Part shown: piece after piece, positions 7,289 to 15,946 of the stretch
Layout: every line of letters begins with the position of its first letter
Numbering within the stretch: position 1 is the stretch's first letter
NCBI GenBank assembly: GCA_022820995.1
Contig: JAJEEM010000060.1
Coordinates: 1-64,000 of the forward strand
Length of the DNA: 64,000 nt
DNA from: Gemmatimonadota bacterium
GTDB lineage: Bacteria > Gemmatimonadota > Gemmatimonadetes > Palauibacterales > Palauibacteraceae
Direction of reading: 5' to 3'
Made by a program: the position numbers and the translations under genes
Notes under the pieces: model-generated
The model's database searches: none
Told to the model about the DNA's origin: nothing
Seen by the model: the letters and a program-made list of their open reading frames with translations, nothing else

Positions 7289-9564
7289 AACCACGCGTCG
7301 CCGCGGAAGTGCAGCTTCAGGACGGGATCGGGGCCGCCCTCCGTGCCCCCTCCCAGGCCCCGGGCCACCTCCAGGCGCAGGAGGCCGTCCATGAACGTGA
7401 GTCCCGCGCCCACCGCGTAGAAGTCGTCGCCTCCGGCCGACGCCCAGTCGCCGAACACGGAGAGGCCGAGGAAGCGGATCCGCCGCTGCAGATCGACTCT
7501 GGCCATGTGAACTCGGGTTCCCGGGACCGTGTTCGCGTGCCCGCGGAGCCAGTGGCCGCTGCCACCGATGCGCCAGAGATCGTGCGGGGCCGGATCGCCC
7601 CAGACCCGGGCCGTTCCGGCCCGCATTCCGAGCCGTAGCCGGGAAGACAAGGGGATCACCAGCGCCCCCTCGGCGATCGCCCGCACGTGTGGATTGTCAC
7701 CCTCCGATGCGCGCACGCTCACGCGGCCGCCTCCGCCAACGGACCCGGACTCCAGGGAGCCCCACCAGGGCGTCCACGCGATGGCGGCCCCAACCCGGTT
7801 CCGCGTGACATCGGTCACGATGTCGGCGTCCTGCTCGGCGAAGAGGCGCAGCGAAAGCCAGGCCCTCTCACGGATGGAAGGCAGGAATCGAATCGTCGCT
7901 CCGTGCGACCAATGGAAGTCCGCGGCGTCCCCCGACGCATAAATTCCAGGCGTGCCGCGGCCGTCGCCCGGCCCGCCGCCGCGCAGCGACCGGTAGAGGG
8001 AGAGGAGCATCATGTGGCCGGGATGGTTCCGCTGCAGGGTGAGGTTGACGTCCGGCGCCACGCGCGCAGTGCCGATCCTCGCCGTCAGCGCCGCGCGTCC
8101 CCAGTTGTAGTCGCGTTGCAGGCGGGTTCCCACCGACAGGCCTTCCACGGGATTGTAGCGCAGCAGCCGCAGCGTCCTGCCCGGGGCGTCGAACAGCCAG
8201 GGGCTCGGCGCCTCGGTGCGGTCGCCCCCTTCCCCGGGACCGATGGCCGCGAGTTCCGCCGCGATCCGCTCCACGGTGGCGTCGTCGACTCCGCGATCCT
8301 CCTCCCAGACATCCGGGGGCAGCAGATCGCTCGTGATCAAGGCCTGCCGGTCCGCGGGCGTGATCGTCACCATCTCGCCGGGTTCCGCTGCCGCCAGCGC
8401 TCCGCTGATGCTGTCCCCTTCCTGGCTCCAGAGACGAAGCGCCTCCGCGGCCGTCGCGGGCGTCCCCGGCGAGGGTTCCCCGCCGCGTTCGCGGATGTCC
8501 TCGACATCGAGCGTCCAGTCGATCATGAACGGAGCGGCGGGCGGCACGACGCCGGCGGCGTTGACGCCCTCCATCATCGCCGTCACGTGCAATCTCCATG
8601 TCACGTTCCGAGGCACCCAATGGCGCATCTCCCAAAGTTCGTACTCCGCAATCACCGTCGAGATGTCCAGTCGAGAGCGGGGAAAAGCGCTGTTGAACGC
8701 CCCGTTGACCAGACGGTCGGCGAAGAGGGGGCGATCCGGAGTCGAATCGGGTGCGACGGCGCTCTCGTCGGGATCATCGGTGTCGATCTCGATATACGCC
8801 CGCGGAAAAGACCAGCGTCCGCCGCTCCGGACCTGCCAGGCCAGCTCGCGGTCGATCGGCTTGGCCAGTCGGTAGGCAACGCGCGCGAGTCCGAAAGACT
8901 CCGTGTCGATCCACATGATGGCGGAGACGAGGCGGATGCTGGGGTAGCGGGGGACCGCCGTCACGGCAACCGCTCGCAGGACGCCCCCGTTGCTCAGCCG
9001 AACGGAGGTCGTGTCACCGGAACGGAACTGGTAGTAGCGCTCGGAACCCGGCTCCAGCGGGCTGCGAGTGGTGAGCTCCGGTTCCGGAGACTCCCAGAAG
9101 AGAGCCCTGAATCCGAAGGTGAAAGGGTCGCCCAACGGGTCGGCGCCGAACCGTTCAGTGCGCAGCCCGGCGAAGAAGTCCGACTCTCCGGGGTCGAACA
9201 GTGGAGTCCGAGACCGGGCCCCGAGAACGTGGACGATGGCGGGCTCGTCACGCGACCACCGCGCGCGGACCGTGCGCTCGCCGTGAACATAGGGCCGATT
9301 GCGCCGGAGGGTGGGCATTTCGGCACCCAGCCGCTCGCGGATCAGCGCCGTGTAGCTGTCGATGGTCAAGCGTGCCGTGTCGCGGGCGGCCCTCAGCCCG
9401 AGCATGAGTTGGCGCGCGGTCTCGTCCAGATAGGCGTCCCGGGCGGGATCGGGCCCGGGGGGATCCGAAGTGAGTGAGTCGCTTGTTTGAGCGGCAGCCG
9501 TTCCGTGCAGGGTGGCGGCCAGCAGGACGGCTAACGCCGCGATGCGTTTGGGAGCTTCCCGCAT
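7285..9564 (-). CDS. Outer membrane beta-barrel protein, DUF5686-like with BamA-type C-terminus
   Basis: About 759 aa. The frame is open further upstream, but that part is arginine-rich shadow. ATG 9564 (MREAPKRIAALAVLL) gives a proper signal peptide ending near GTAAAQ. The middle holds SIRLVSAIMWIDTESFGLARVAYRLAKP, like the DUF5686 proteins that combine a periplasmic domain with a barrel. The last 250 residues alternate aromatic and polar residues. They include GGSGHWLRGH, comparable to the arginine-glycine loop of Omp85/ShlB proteins, and the protein ends in phenylalanine (GDAWF), as outer membrane barrels do. It overlaps the upstream lipoprotein gene by 34 nt, suggesting one operon. Function unknown. 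Confidence 0.6.
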   Translation of the reverse strand: MREAPKRIAALAVLLAATLHGTAAAQTSDSLTSDPPGPDPARDAYLDETARQLMLGLRAARDTARLTIDSYTALIRERLGAEMPTLRRNRPYVHGERTVRARWSRDEPAIVHVLGARSRTPLFDPGESDFFAGLRTERFGADPLGDPFTFGFRALFWESPEPELTTRSPLEPGSERYYQFRSGDTTSVRLSNGGVLRAVAVTAVPRYPSIRLVSAIMWIDTESFGLARVAYRLAKPIDRELAWQVRSGGRWSFPRAYIEIDTDDPDESAVAPDSTPDRPLFADRLVNGAFNSAFPRSRLDISTVIAEYELWEMRHWVPRNVTWRLHVTAMMEGVNAAGVVPPAAPFMIDWTLDVEDIRERGGEPSPGTPATAAEALRLWSQEGDSISGALAAAEPGEMVTITPADRQALITSDLLPPDVWEEDRGVDDATVERIAAELAAIGPGEGGDRTEAPSPWLFDAPGRTLRLLRYNPVEGLSVGTRLQRDYNWGRAALTARIGTARVAPDVNLTLQRNHPGHMMLLSLYRSLRGGGPGDGRGTPGIYASGDAADFHWSHGATIRFLPSIRERAWLSLRLFAEQDADIVTDVTRNRVGAAIAWTPWWGSLESGSVGGGGRVSVRASEGDNPHVRAIAEGALVIPLSSRLRLGMRAGTARVWGDPAPHDLWRIGGSGHWLRGHANTVPGTRVHMARVDLQRRIRFLGLSVFGDWASAGGDDFYAVGAGLTFMDGLLRLEVARGLGGGTEGGPDPVLKLHFRGDAWF

Positions 9565-9911
9565 TCGTCCAGCAGGCGCGCGGCGTCGGCGGCGCCGGCG
9601 CGGCTCGGATTCTTTCCCCATGGGTCGGAGACCCTCACCTGGATTAAATCCTCTGATTCGTCGTCCACCGTACTCGCCACGATGTAGTTCACCGTCAGGA
9701 CATCGATTTCCCGGATCAATCCCCGGGTGCGCTCCGCCGTCACGAATCCGAGCGAACGGTCGCCACCCGTGATCGTGTATCCGAGGCGTTCCAGCGTCGC
9801 AGTCACGCAGTCGAATCCACCGGCGTCCACGTTCGCCGGACGGGTCATGATCAGCCGTCCGCAGGCCGCCACCGCCAGTATCGCCATCATCGGCACGACA
9901 AGGCGCTTCAT
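9531..9911 (-). CDS. Small lipoprotein of unknown function, tandem paralogue 2
   Basis: 126 aa. The signal MKRLVVPMMAILAVAACG has a lipobox (AVAAC). The mature protein shares the pattern MTRPANVDAGGFDCV..TLERLGYTITGGDRSLGFV with the gene just upstream at 9979-10374. Both have the same ribosome binding site region, and both end with a DECGK motif. No known family was recognised. Sizes and pairing suggest a tandem duplication. The downstream barrel protein gene starts inside its 3' end, so a role in the outer membrane with that protein is plausible but not shown. Confidence 0.65.
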   Translation of the reverse strand: MKRLVVPMMAILAVAACGRLIMTRPANVDAGGFDCVTATLERLGYTITGGDRSLGFVTAERTRGLIREIDVLTVNYIVASTVDDESEDLIQVRVSDPWGKNPSRAGAADAARLLDECGKLPNASRR

Positions 9912-9978
9912 CGCTGTCCTCCAGGGGTCTCACGGTTGAGGTCGGCCACTCCCTTTCGCGCATCCGGGGACCTGTGGT

Positions 9979-10374
9979 TCAGGGCTTCCCGCATTCGTCC
10001 AGCAGGCGCTCGGCGTCGGAGACGGCTTCACGGTACGGCGCCAGGTCCCGATGCTCCCCGACCCTCGCGACCTTTACCTGGATCACGTTGTCCGAGGTGT
10101 CGTCCACCGTACCCGCGTCGATGTAGTTCACGAGCAGCGCATCGGTGATCAGACGACCAGTCGGGAAGGCCTCGCGCGTGCGCTTGCGTTCTGCTCTCAG
10201 GAACCCGAGCGAACGATCACCGGCCGTGATCATGTATCCGAGACGCTGCAACGTCACGCGAACGCAGTCGAGTCCACCAGCTTCGACACTTGCCGGACGC
10301 GTCATGATTGGGGGTTGTGCTGCACAGGCCATCGTCGCCGTCACGGCCATGAACAGCATGACAAGGCGCTTCAT
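9979..10374 (-). CDS. Small lipoprotein of unknown function, tandem paralogue 1
   Basis: 131 aa from ATG 10374, with AGGACAGCG just upstream. The signal MKRLVMLFMAVTATMACA has a lipobox ending in cysteine. The mature part includes MTRPASVEAGGLDCV, LQRLGYMITAGDRSLGFLRAERKR and a C-terminal LLDECGKP. These are shared almost in order with the next gene downstream. Two cysteines (in LDCV and DECG) are conserved between the copies and could form a disulfide. First gene of a minus-strand set that ends with the barrel protein at 7285-9564. No family recognised. Confidence 0.65.
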   Translation of the reverse strand: MKRLVMLFMAVTATMACAAQPPIMTRPASVEAGGLDCVRVTLQRLGYMITAGDRSLGFLRAERKRTREAFPTGRLITDALLVNYIDAGTVDDTSDNVIQVKVARVGEHRDLAPYREAVSDAERLLDECGKP

Positions 10375-10837
10375 CGCTGTCCTCCAAGGGGCGGGAACTC
10401 GGTTTCCTTCCAAGCGGAAAGCCTGTCCGTCATCGGTAAGACGGTCGACCGGATGGTCGCGTCACACTCCCCGCCAGGATCTCGTCAGCGTGACGAGAGA
10501 ATGGTGGAGCGGTTCCGGCGGGCCGGGTAGAAGGACTCCGGGCGCCGCTCTTGCATCGATTTTCCACTACGCTTGTTCGCCGGTGCGGCTAGTCGAGCAG
10601 GAGGTTGCGCGGGACTGGTGTATTAATGGATGACGGTTCAATTCGGCGACACGATCCGCAGCTGGAAACCGGCCGTTCGGCGGAGTTTCCGAGCGATGGG
10701 AACCTAACCCGGCCGGCAACTTTTTCGCCGTCGATCTGCCGTGCTTGGATTTCGTTAGCATGTCGCTAGTGTTCATGTTGCGCCACGGCAGTACCGCGAC
10801 TGGGATGGTACGGTGGACGCGGAAAGGAGAAACAGAG
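10375..10837. other. Non-coding stretch of about 460 bases
   Basis: This gap separates two divergent genes. It is less GC-rich than its neighbours, particularly at 10600-10800, and must hold the promoters of both. Short ORFs cross it, but none has a recognisable motif or a convincing start. I see no hairpin, repeat or RNA gene that I can support. Confidence 0.5.
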
Positions 10838-11041
10838 ATGACTGAAGATACTATCAAGGTTGAGGAGTGGGACCGCTTTCTGGTTGAGGCGCGTAGGTCT
10901 TTTGGTAAGGAACCGGAGGACGGCGCAGCCGTTGTTGTCGAACAAGCCGAGGAACACGGCGGGCGCCGCGCTCATGTGATCTTCGAGAAGCGGAACGATG
11001 GGTACGAGGGTCTTCTGTACCGCAGGTTGGATACCCTCTAA
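10838..11041 (+). CDS. 67-aa hypothetical protein
   Basis: The ATG at 10838 is preceded by GGAAAGGAG at a suitable distance. The protein begins MTEDTIKVEEWDRFLVEARRS and is highly charged and acidic, with no membrane segment or cysteine. It has no family I recognise. Upstream in-frame ATGs exist (for example at 10745) but lack a ribosome binding site, and the extension looks non-coding. It lies alone at the edge of the defence-type region and is followed by a strong hairpin at 11067-11099. It could be a small regulator or an accessory gene. Confidence 0.5.
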   Translation: MTEDTIKVEEWDRFLVEARRSFGKEPEDGAAVVVEQAEEHGGRRAHVIFEKRNDGYEGLLYRRLDTL

Positions 11042-11066
11042 GGGGGATCTTCCCCTTCAATGCACT

Positions 11067-11099
11067 CCCGATCCGTCGCTTGCTGCAGGACGGATCGGG
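11067..11099. terminator. Hairpin between convergent genes
   Basis: CCCGATCCGTC (11067-11077) and GACGGATCGGG (11089-11099) form an uninterrupted 11-bp stem with an 11-base loop. It lies 26 bases after the stop of the 67-aa gene and 71 bases after the end of the convergent STAND gene. There is no clear T-run on either side, so it may act as a bidirectional or factor-assisted terminator. A smaller AAGGGG/CCCCTT stem lies just before it. Confidence 0.5.
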
Positions 11100-11169
11100 G
11101 GTGGCTTGGAAGCTGATTCGGCTGGTTAGGACTTCGTCGGCAGCGGGGGCGAGTCGGCGACCAACGTCG

Positions 11170-14100
11170 TTATCGCTCGAATTCCTCGAACTGCTCGCGT
11201 ACTCCATACGCCTGAGTGAGACACAAGCGATCAATCAGATCGAGAGCCCTTTCTCCCCATTCATCCCCCTGATGCTGCTGATAGGTGCGGAACACGAGCT
11301 TCGCGAGATCCATCGCTCGGCCGGCCGCCCGTGTACGGATGTCTCCCGCACCCTCTCCGAAGTGATCGAGAAACCTCTCCGCCACCAAGCACGTCACGCC
11401 GGGCAATCGATCGCGGGCAAGCTCCAGCGCTCTGATAATCTCATAGGTGCTGCGCGGGAACGCTCGACTGCCGACGAATGCTTCGATCAGATCGTCGTAT
11501 CCGCCCAATCCACGGTCCTCGAATGCCCGGAAACAACTCGCCGCTCGCTGCCCCACAGCGTCGTCTTCGTCATCGAACAGGACTGTCAGGTGTCGTTCGC
11601 ACCAGTCGCGATACGTTGACGCTGCGAGGTTACGGGACGCCACCTCAGCGATTCCTCGCCGATGGTCGACACCGCCCTGCATCGACTCCTCGACCAGATC
11701 ATCTGCATCATGGCCATGCAGGACTGCCAGGGCTGCCAATTGTGCTCCGGACTTCCGAGCTTCCGGCGAGCGCGACTGGATCATCCGCTCGACCAGCCCA
11801 CGCACTTCCCCGAATCGCTCTGGCATTTGCGACGCGAGGAACCTGAGGAAGTGGGGCGTCGCAAGCACCGCAGCGTTCGCACACTCCACACGGGACATCA
11901 GTCGGAGACCGCGCTCAGCATCATGAGCGCCAACCGCAGCAATCACCCTTCCGACACAGGAAACTACTCCTATGTGCTGCTCACGTAGCATCGCGTCGAT
12001 AGCCGTCTCGGACCTAGTCGCGTTGGTTGCATCCCGTGCGATCAACCGTGCCACTGCCTCTGCTGCTCTACCTCGCGTTGTATTGATTCCGGAAGTGTAT
12101 ATTCTGTCGAAATCACTCGCCGGCCGTTGATTCGTTCCCTCCGGTGCGTCCGCCGAATCCGGGTGGGGATGTTCCGTGGCCAGCCAATTCAGAATCTCGA
12201 CCGCTTCGTCCGATGGCCGATCCGCGAGATTTCGCAGCACATCGGCGATAGCAGAACCGACATTGAGATCCTCCTTTGCATCCGCAAAGGCCTTCGCGCA
12301 CACGGCAAGCTTCATGTCGTCCGCTACCGCACGCTCGGTGCCGTCCAGCCCTCGGAGGATTCCCGACAGGTAAACCGGATTGGCGTGCTCGGGCAGCCTT
12401 GATGCGAGTCTTCCGAAGCGGTTGGGATCTTCCTTTGTTCGCCGCTCAAGCTCGCGAGACACCTCGAGCGCGCCCCCCACGAATTCGTCTCCCTTCCCGA
12501 ACCGAGACCCGCGATCATGGTATTTCCTAATCGCCTTCAGCCAGTGCTCATCCGTCATCCTGTCCGCTGCCTGCGGCGGGATGGGAGACCTTAGGAAACC
12601 GCTCCGAACCCCCTTCGGGGCCCCGGTGGGTTCTTGGAACTTCCTCTTCAACTCGCCGAGCCGCCGCATCACTTTCCGGCTCCGCAGTTCGGCAGGAATC
12701 GATGACAGCAGGTCGAACTCACCGAATCCCCGGGAACGACGACCCTTCGGCGTGCGTTCCCATGCAGGGACGTAGCTCATGATCGCGTCCTCGAGGCGTC
12801 GCAACCCGGCCGCGGAACAACGCCCTGCTAGGGCTTCAACGGCCTCTCGGGCAAACCATTCGGGACTATCGTCGGGCCCACACTCAAACCGCCACGGCTC
12901 TTCAATGAATCTCTCGATGGCGTCCCTCCAATAATGCCGGGCCCCACCCTTGTAGGCTGCCAGCAACATGCGATTGCTGATGCGCGTATTCCGCCGACGG
13001 AGGTTCTCCAGAACGGTCTCTGGTACTGCCCCCTCGGATGCCCATATGCTCACCGCGTCTGCCAATGCGCTCGTAACCGCATCTCTCACAGTGGGATGCT
13101 CGTCCGAGCCCACATACCACCAGATCCTGTCCGTGCGGGGCGGTGGGCGGTCGTAGGCGGTCAATTCGGAGAGTTCAAGTACCGGGGACAGGACGAGTTC
13201 GGCGAACCTGTCGGGGGCCGCAGCCGCAGCCGCTTCCACCACATCGCCTTCCCCGAGGTTGCTTCCCAGCAGGTTTGGGCCCGCCACGCTGGTGCCTCCG
13301 ACGTGTATCGCTCGTGCAGCGCAGCGCAGCGTGGCGGCAATCAGCTCCACCATCCACTCGGGCCGATCTTCACCCACACGATACCAGAACGTCTGCAGCA
13401 TCCCGGGTACGCCGCGACCGCCGCCAAGCTCATCCAGCGTCGCTGCATCAACACGTCGGAGAAGCCCCTCGAACGTCTCTCGGCTCATATCACCGCCAGC
13501 CATGGCGATTCGACCTTGGATGTGGATGGACCGCTCGTCGGTCTCCTCGTGCGTATTGCCAAGTAGTGTGCCGAGCCGCCGTCCGAACCGGTCTTGATCG
13601 CGGCTCATCGCAATGAACAATTCGTCCACGAGTTCGGGCCGGCGCCAACGCAGCCAGTCGTCGACGAGACCTCTGCTGTCCAGGTACGCCAACCACTCCT
13701 TGCTCGTGAGCAACCTCCGCCAGGCCAATCGAGCAAAGTTGTCCGCGCAGTCTTCTCCCCGTTGATGTGCAGTGAGAAGCGGCGCGACCAGGCCTTCCCA
13801 CGCTTCCCATTCGCCGTCGAGGGGATCCGGGACGTCGGTGAGCCAGGCCAGGACGAGATCCTTGATGTGGACCCTTATCTCGGGATCGGTAAGCAGTTCG
13901 CGAAGTTGTTCCACATAGCCTTCGCGGTCAGCGTCACGGAGATAGGTCAGCGTCTGGCGAACCTGGGCGCGTCGAAACAGGTCCTGGCCCTCGTTCTTCA
14001 GGAACTCAGCGAGGGTTGTATCGTCGCGGACGAACAGGCGGGCGAAGACGTAGTCAAGCAGGCTCTCGTGGGCGAAGCTGAGTGTCCCCCTATCGCGTAC

Positions 14101-15708
14101 GAGGACTCCTTCGGAAACAAGACCGTCAAGGTACGCAGGGTCCACGTCGTCGAGGTGCTCGGCAGCCACCACCAAACGTTGTGTCGCAGTCATGCGCTCA
14201 CAGAGAATCTCCATGACCGCCATCCATTCGTCTGTTCGTACCTCGGGGCGACGCCGAACCGCGCGTCGCTTCGCGTCCCAGTATCGATCAAAGAGTTCCT
14301 TGGCCGTAGCAAAGCCTGGAGGGGCGGCGCCGTCCGGATTGAGGTCGAGGAACAGGGCCAGATTCTGAGGGACTCTCAGGAGGTCCAACTGCCTTGGTTG
14401 CAGAAAGCCGGGGTCACAGCCGGCTTCAACAAGGATGCTGTTGAGGTCGTCCAGAGAGAACTCCTCGACCGTCACCTTGGTAGAGGACTCAGGCATGAGT
14501 GACCGGAGACCCGAGTCATTAGCGAAATCGAATTCCCGACAGACGATCACCGTGTGGACGGGTGGGGCGGACGACAGACTCCGAACATCGTGGAGAAGGC
14601 GCTCAACGAGATCGAACGCGTCGGCAGTTCGGCCTGATGCATTGCTGACGGCATCAAGCTGATCGATGACCAGGACGGCGGGGCGATCCGCATCGCGAGC
14701 TGCTGCGTGTAACGTCAAGGCTGGCGAGTCGGTACCGAACTCGAGATGGCTCGCCAGTTGACTGATCGTCGCGACATCCGAGAGGCGGTCCATACGGAAC
14801 GCCAGCACGGGCACACCTGACTCGTGAAGCCGTTCGATGATGTCAGCCACACAGGCCGTCTTGCCGATACCGGCCTTACCGGTGATCGCACACTGGTGCG
14901 GTGCGTCGCTCTCCGTGAGTTGGTCGACGATATCGCCTGTCTGCTCTCGAGCGCGCACCCGACCGAGAATCAGCTTCCGACGAGCGGCCTGGAGGTATCG
15001 ATCCGTAGCGAGGCGAATCAGTTGCGTGGCCGTCGCGGGGTCCATCGACGCACGCAGCCGAAGACTGCGTTTCGCGAGGCGGCGTATGAGGGAGTCGCGG
15101 TTGATCGTCCTGTGCACTGAATCGTCGACGATGCTTCGTAACGCATCGCTCGCGCTCTTGGCGTTGCCGCCGGTGAGGAGCAGTTGCACTCGCCCCTGAA
15201 TCTCCTCACGGAGGGTCCTCTCGCTGATCGTCTCCACCTTGATGCGCCGCAGCAGCTCTCGTGCGGTTGGGGCGTCGCACCGCCAGATTCTCAGGAGTTC
15301 CTCGAACGGCTTGGCTCGGCTATCCGCTTTCAGAAACTCCCGTTCGAATTCTTCCTGGGACTCTGCGTCACGGGCGGCATCGGCAAGATCACGGAGTTTG
15401 GGCGCGTCGCTACCAGACGCGAAGACGAAGGCTTCGCCATCGTCAGTGAGGTGTTGGAACATGGCTTCGAGCAGTCCGCCTGAATCAAGCCGAGCGAGGG
15501 TCCAAGCGCCTTCGGGGTGGCTCCGTCTCGCTTGGTGGAACTGCTGGACAGCGTCGACCGTGACCACGAACTCCATCTTGTCCTTCCCAGGAGGCTCGAA
15601 CCGGATCTGCGTCGCTTCCCCGGTCAGCACGCGGAGAAGCTGGCGTACCGCCCAGTAGGTTTCGTGGCGGTTGCCCAGCTTGTTGGCGGGGCCTCCTGGT
15701 AGGGGCAT
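11170..15708 (-). CDS. STAND-type NTPase with N-terminal nuclease-like domain, probable antiviral sensor
   Basis: 1512 aa. Residues 1-130 begin GGPANKLGNRHETYWAVRQLL and match a domain I know from large STAND proteins. In those relatives a QxK-type nuclease motif (EYHQVKRQ) precedes a WTL motif; here the segment reads FHQARRSHPEGAWTL, so the usual lysine is arginine. Walker A is GKAGIGKT (277-284) and Walker B VLVIDQLD (345-352). The rest, about 1100 residues, is predicted helical and repeat-rich, as in sensor domains of Avs-like systems. In this architecture the C-terminus senses a phage protein, the NTPase oligomerises and the effector cuts nucleic acid. It is divergent from the Res gene across 238 bases. 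The family role is by analogy. Confidence 0.7.
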   Translation of the reverse strand: MPLPGGPANKLGNRHETYWAVRQLLRVLTGEATQIRFEPPGKDKMEFVVTVDAVQQFHQARRSHPEGAWTLARLDSGGLLEAMFQHLTDDGEAFVFASGSDAPKLRDLADAARDAESQEEFEREFLKADSRAKPFEELLRIWRCDAPTARELLRRIKVETISERTLREEIQGRVQLLLTGGNAKSASDALRSIVDDSVHRTINRDSLIRRLAKRSLRLRASMDPATATQLIRLATDRYLQAARRKLILGRVRAREQTGDIVDQLTESDAPHQCAITGKAGIGKTACVADIIERLHESGVPVLAFRMDRLSDVATISQLASHLEFGTDSPALTLHAAARDADRPAVLVIDQLDAVSNASGRTADAFDLVERLLHDVRSLSSAPPVHTVIVCREFDFANDSGLRSLMPESSTKVTVEEFSLDDLNSILVEAGCDPGFLQPRQLDLLRVPQNLALFLDLNPDGAAPPGFATAKELFDRYWDAKRRAVRRRPEVRTDEWMAVMEILCERMTATQRLVVAAEHLDDVDPAYLDGLVSEGVLVRDRGTLSFAHESLLDYVFARLFVRDDTTLAEFLKNEGQDLFRRAQVRQTLTYLRDADREGYVEQLRELLTDPEIRVHIKDLVLAWLTDVPDPLDGEWEAWEGLVAPLLTAHQRGEDCADNFARLAWRRLLTSKEWLAYLDSRGLVDDWLRWRRPELVDELFIAMSRDQDRFGRRLGTLLGNTHEETDERSIHIQGRIAMAGGDMSRETFEGLLRRVDAATLDELGGGRGVPGMLQTFWYRVGEDRPEWMVELIAATLRCAARAIHVGGTSVAGPNLLGSNLGEGDVVEAAAAAAPDRFAELVLSPVLELSELTAYDRPPPRTDRIWWYVGSDEHPTVRDAVTSALADAVSIWASEGAVPETVLENLRRRNTRISNRMLLAAYKGGARHYWRDAIERFIEEPWRFECGPDDSPEWFAREAVEALAGRCSAAGLRRLEDAIMSYVPAWERTPKGRRSRGFGEFDLLSSIPAELRSRKVMRRLGELKRKFQEPTGAPKGVRSGFLRSPIPPQAADRMTDEHWLKAIRKYHDRGSRFGKGDEFVGGALEVSRELERRTKEDPNRFGRLASRLPEHANPVYLSGILRGLDGTERAVADDMKLAVCAKAFADAKEDLNVGSAIADVLRNLADRPSDEAVEILNWLATEHPHPDSADAPEGTNQRPASDFDRIYTSGINTTRGRAAEAVARLIARDATNATRSETAIDAMLREQHIGVVSCVGRVIAAVGAHDAERGLRLMSRVECANAAVLATPHFLRFLASQMPERFGEVRGLVERMIQSRSPEARKSGAQLAALAVLHGHDADDLVEESMQGGVDHRRGIAEVASRNLAASTYRDWCERHLTVLFDDEDDAVGQRAASCFRAFEDRGLGGYDDLIEAFVGSRAFPRSTYEIIRALELARDRLPGVTCLVAERFLDHFGEGAGDIRTRAAGRAMDLAKLVFRTYQQHQGDEWGERALDLIDRLCLTQAYGVREQFEEFER

Positions 15709-15946
15709 GCGGCGTTCTCCGGTGTTGCCGATCGAGCAATCGCGAACGGACGGTAGGCCACGTTGGGCTGGGGGTCAAAGCCATCGGGTCGCGGCGGGCG
15801 TGGGGTCGCTCTCGGGGGTGGGATGTTGCCGCGCGAGGGTGCAGGGTGCGAGTCTTCGCCGACGCCAACCACCGGCCGCGTGCAAGGGCATCGAAGGCCT
15901 TGAGCAGGACCCACGAACGAAGGCAACAGCGAGCGAGGAGAGTAGG

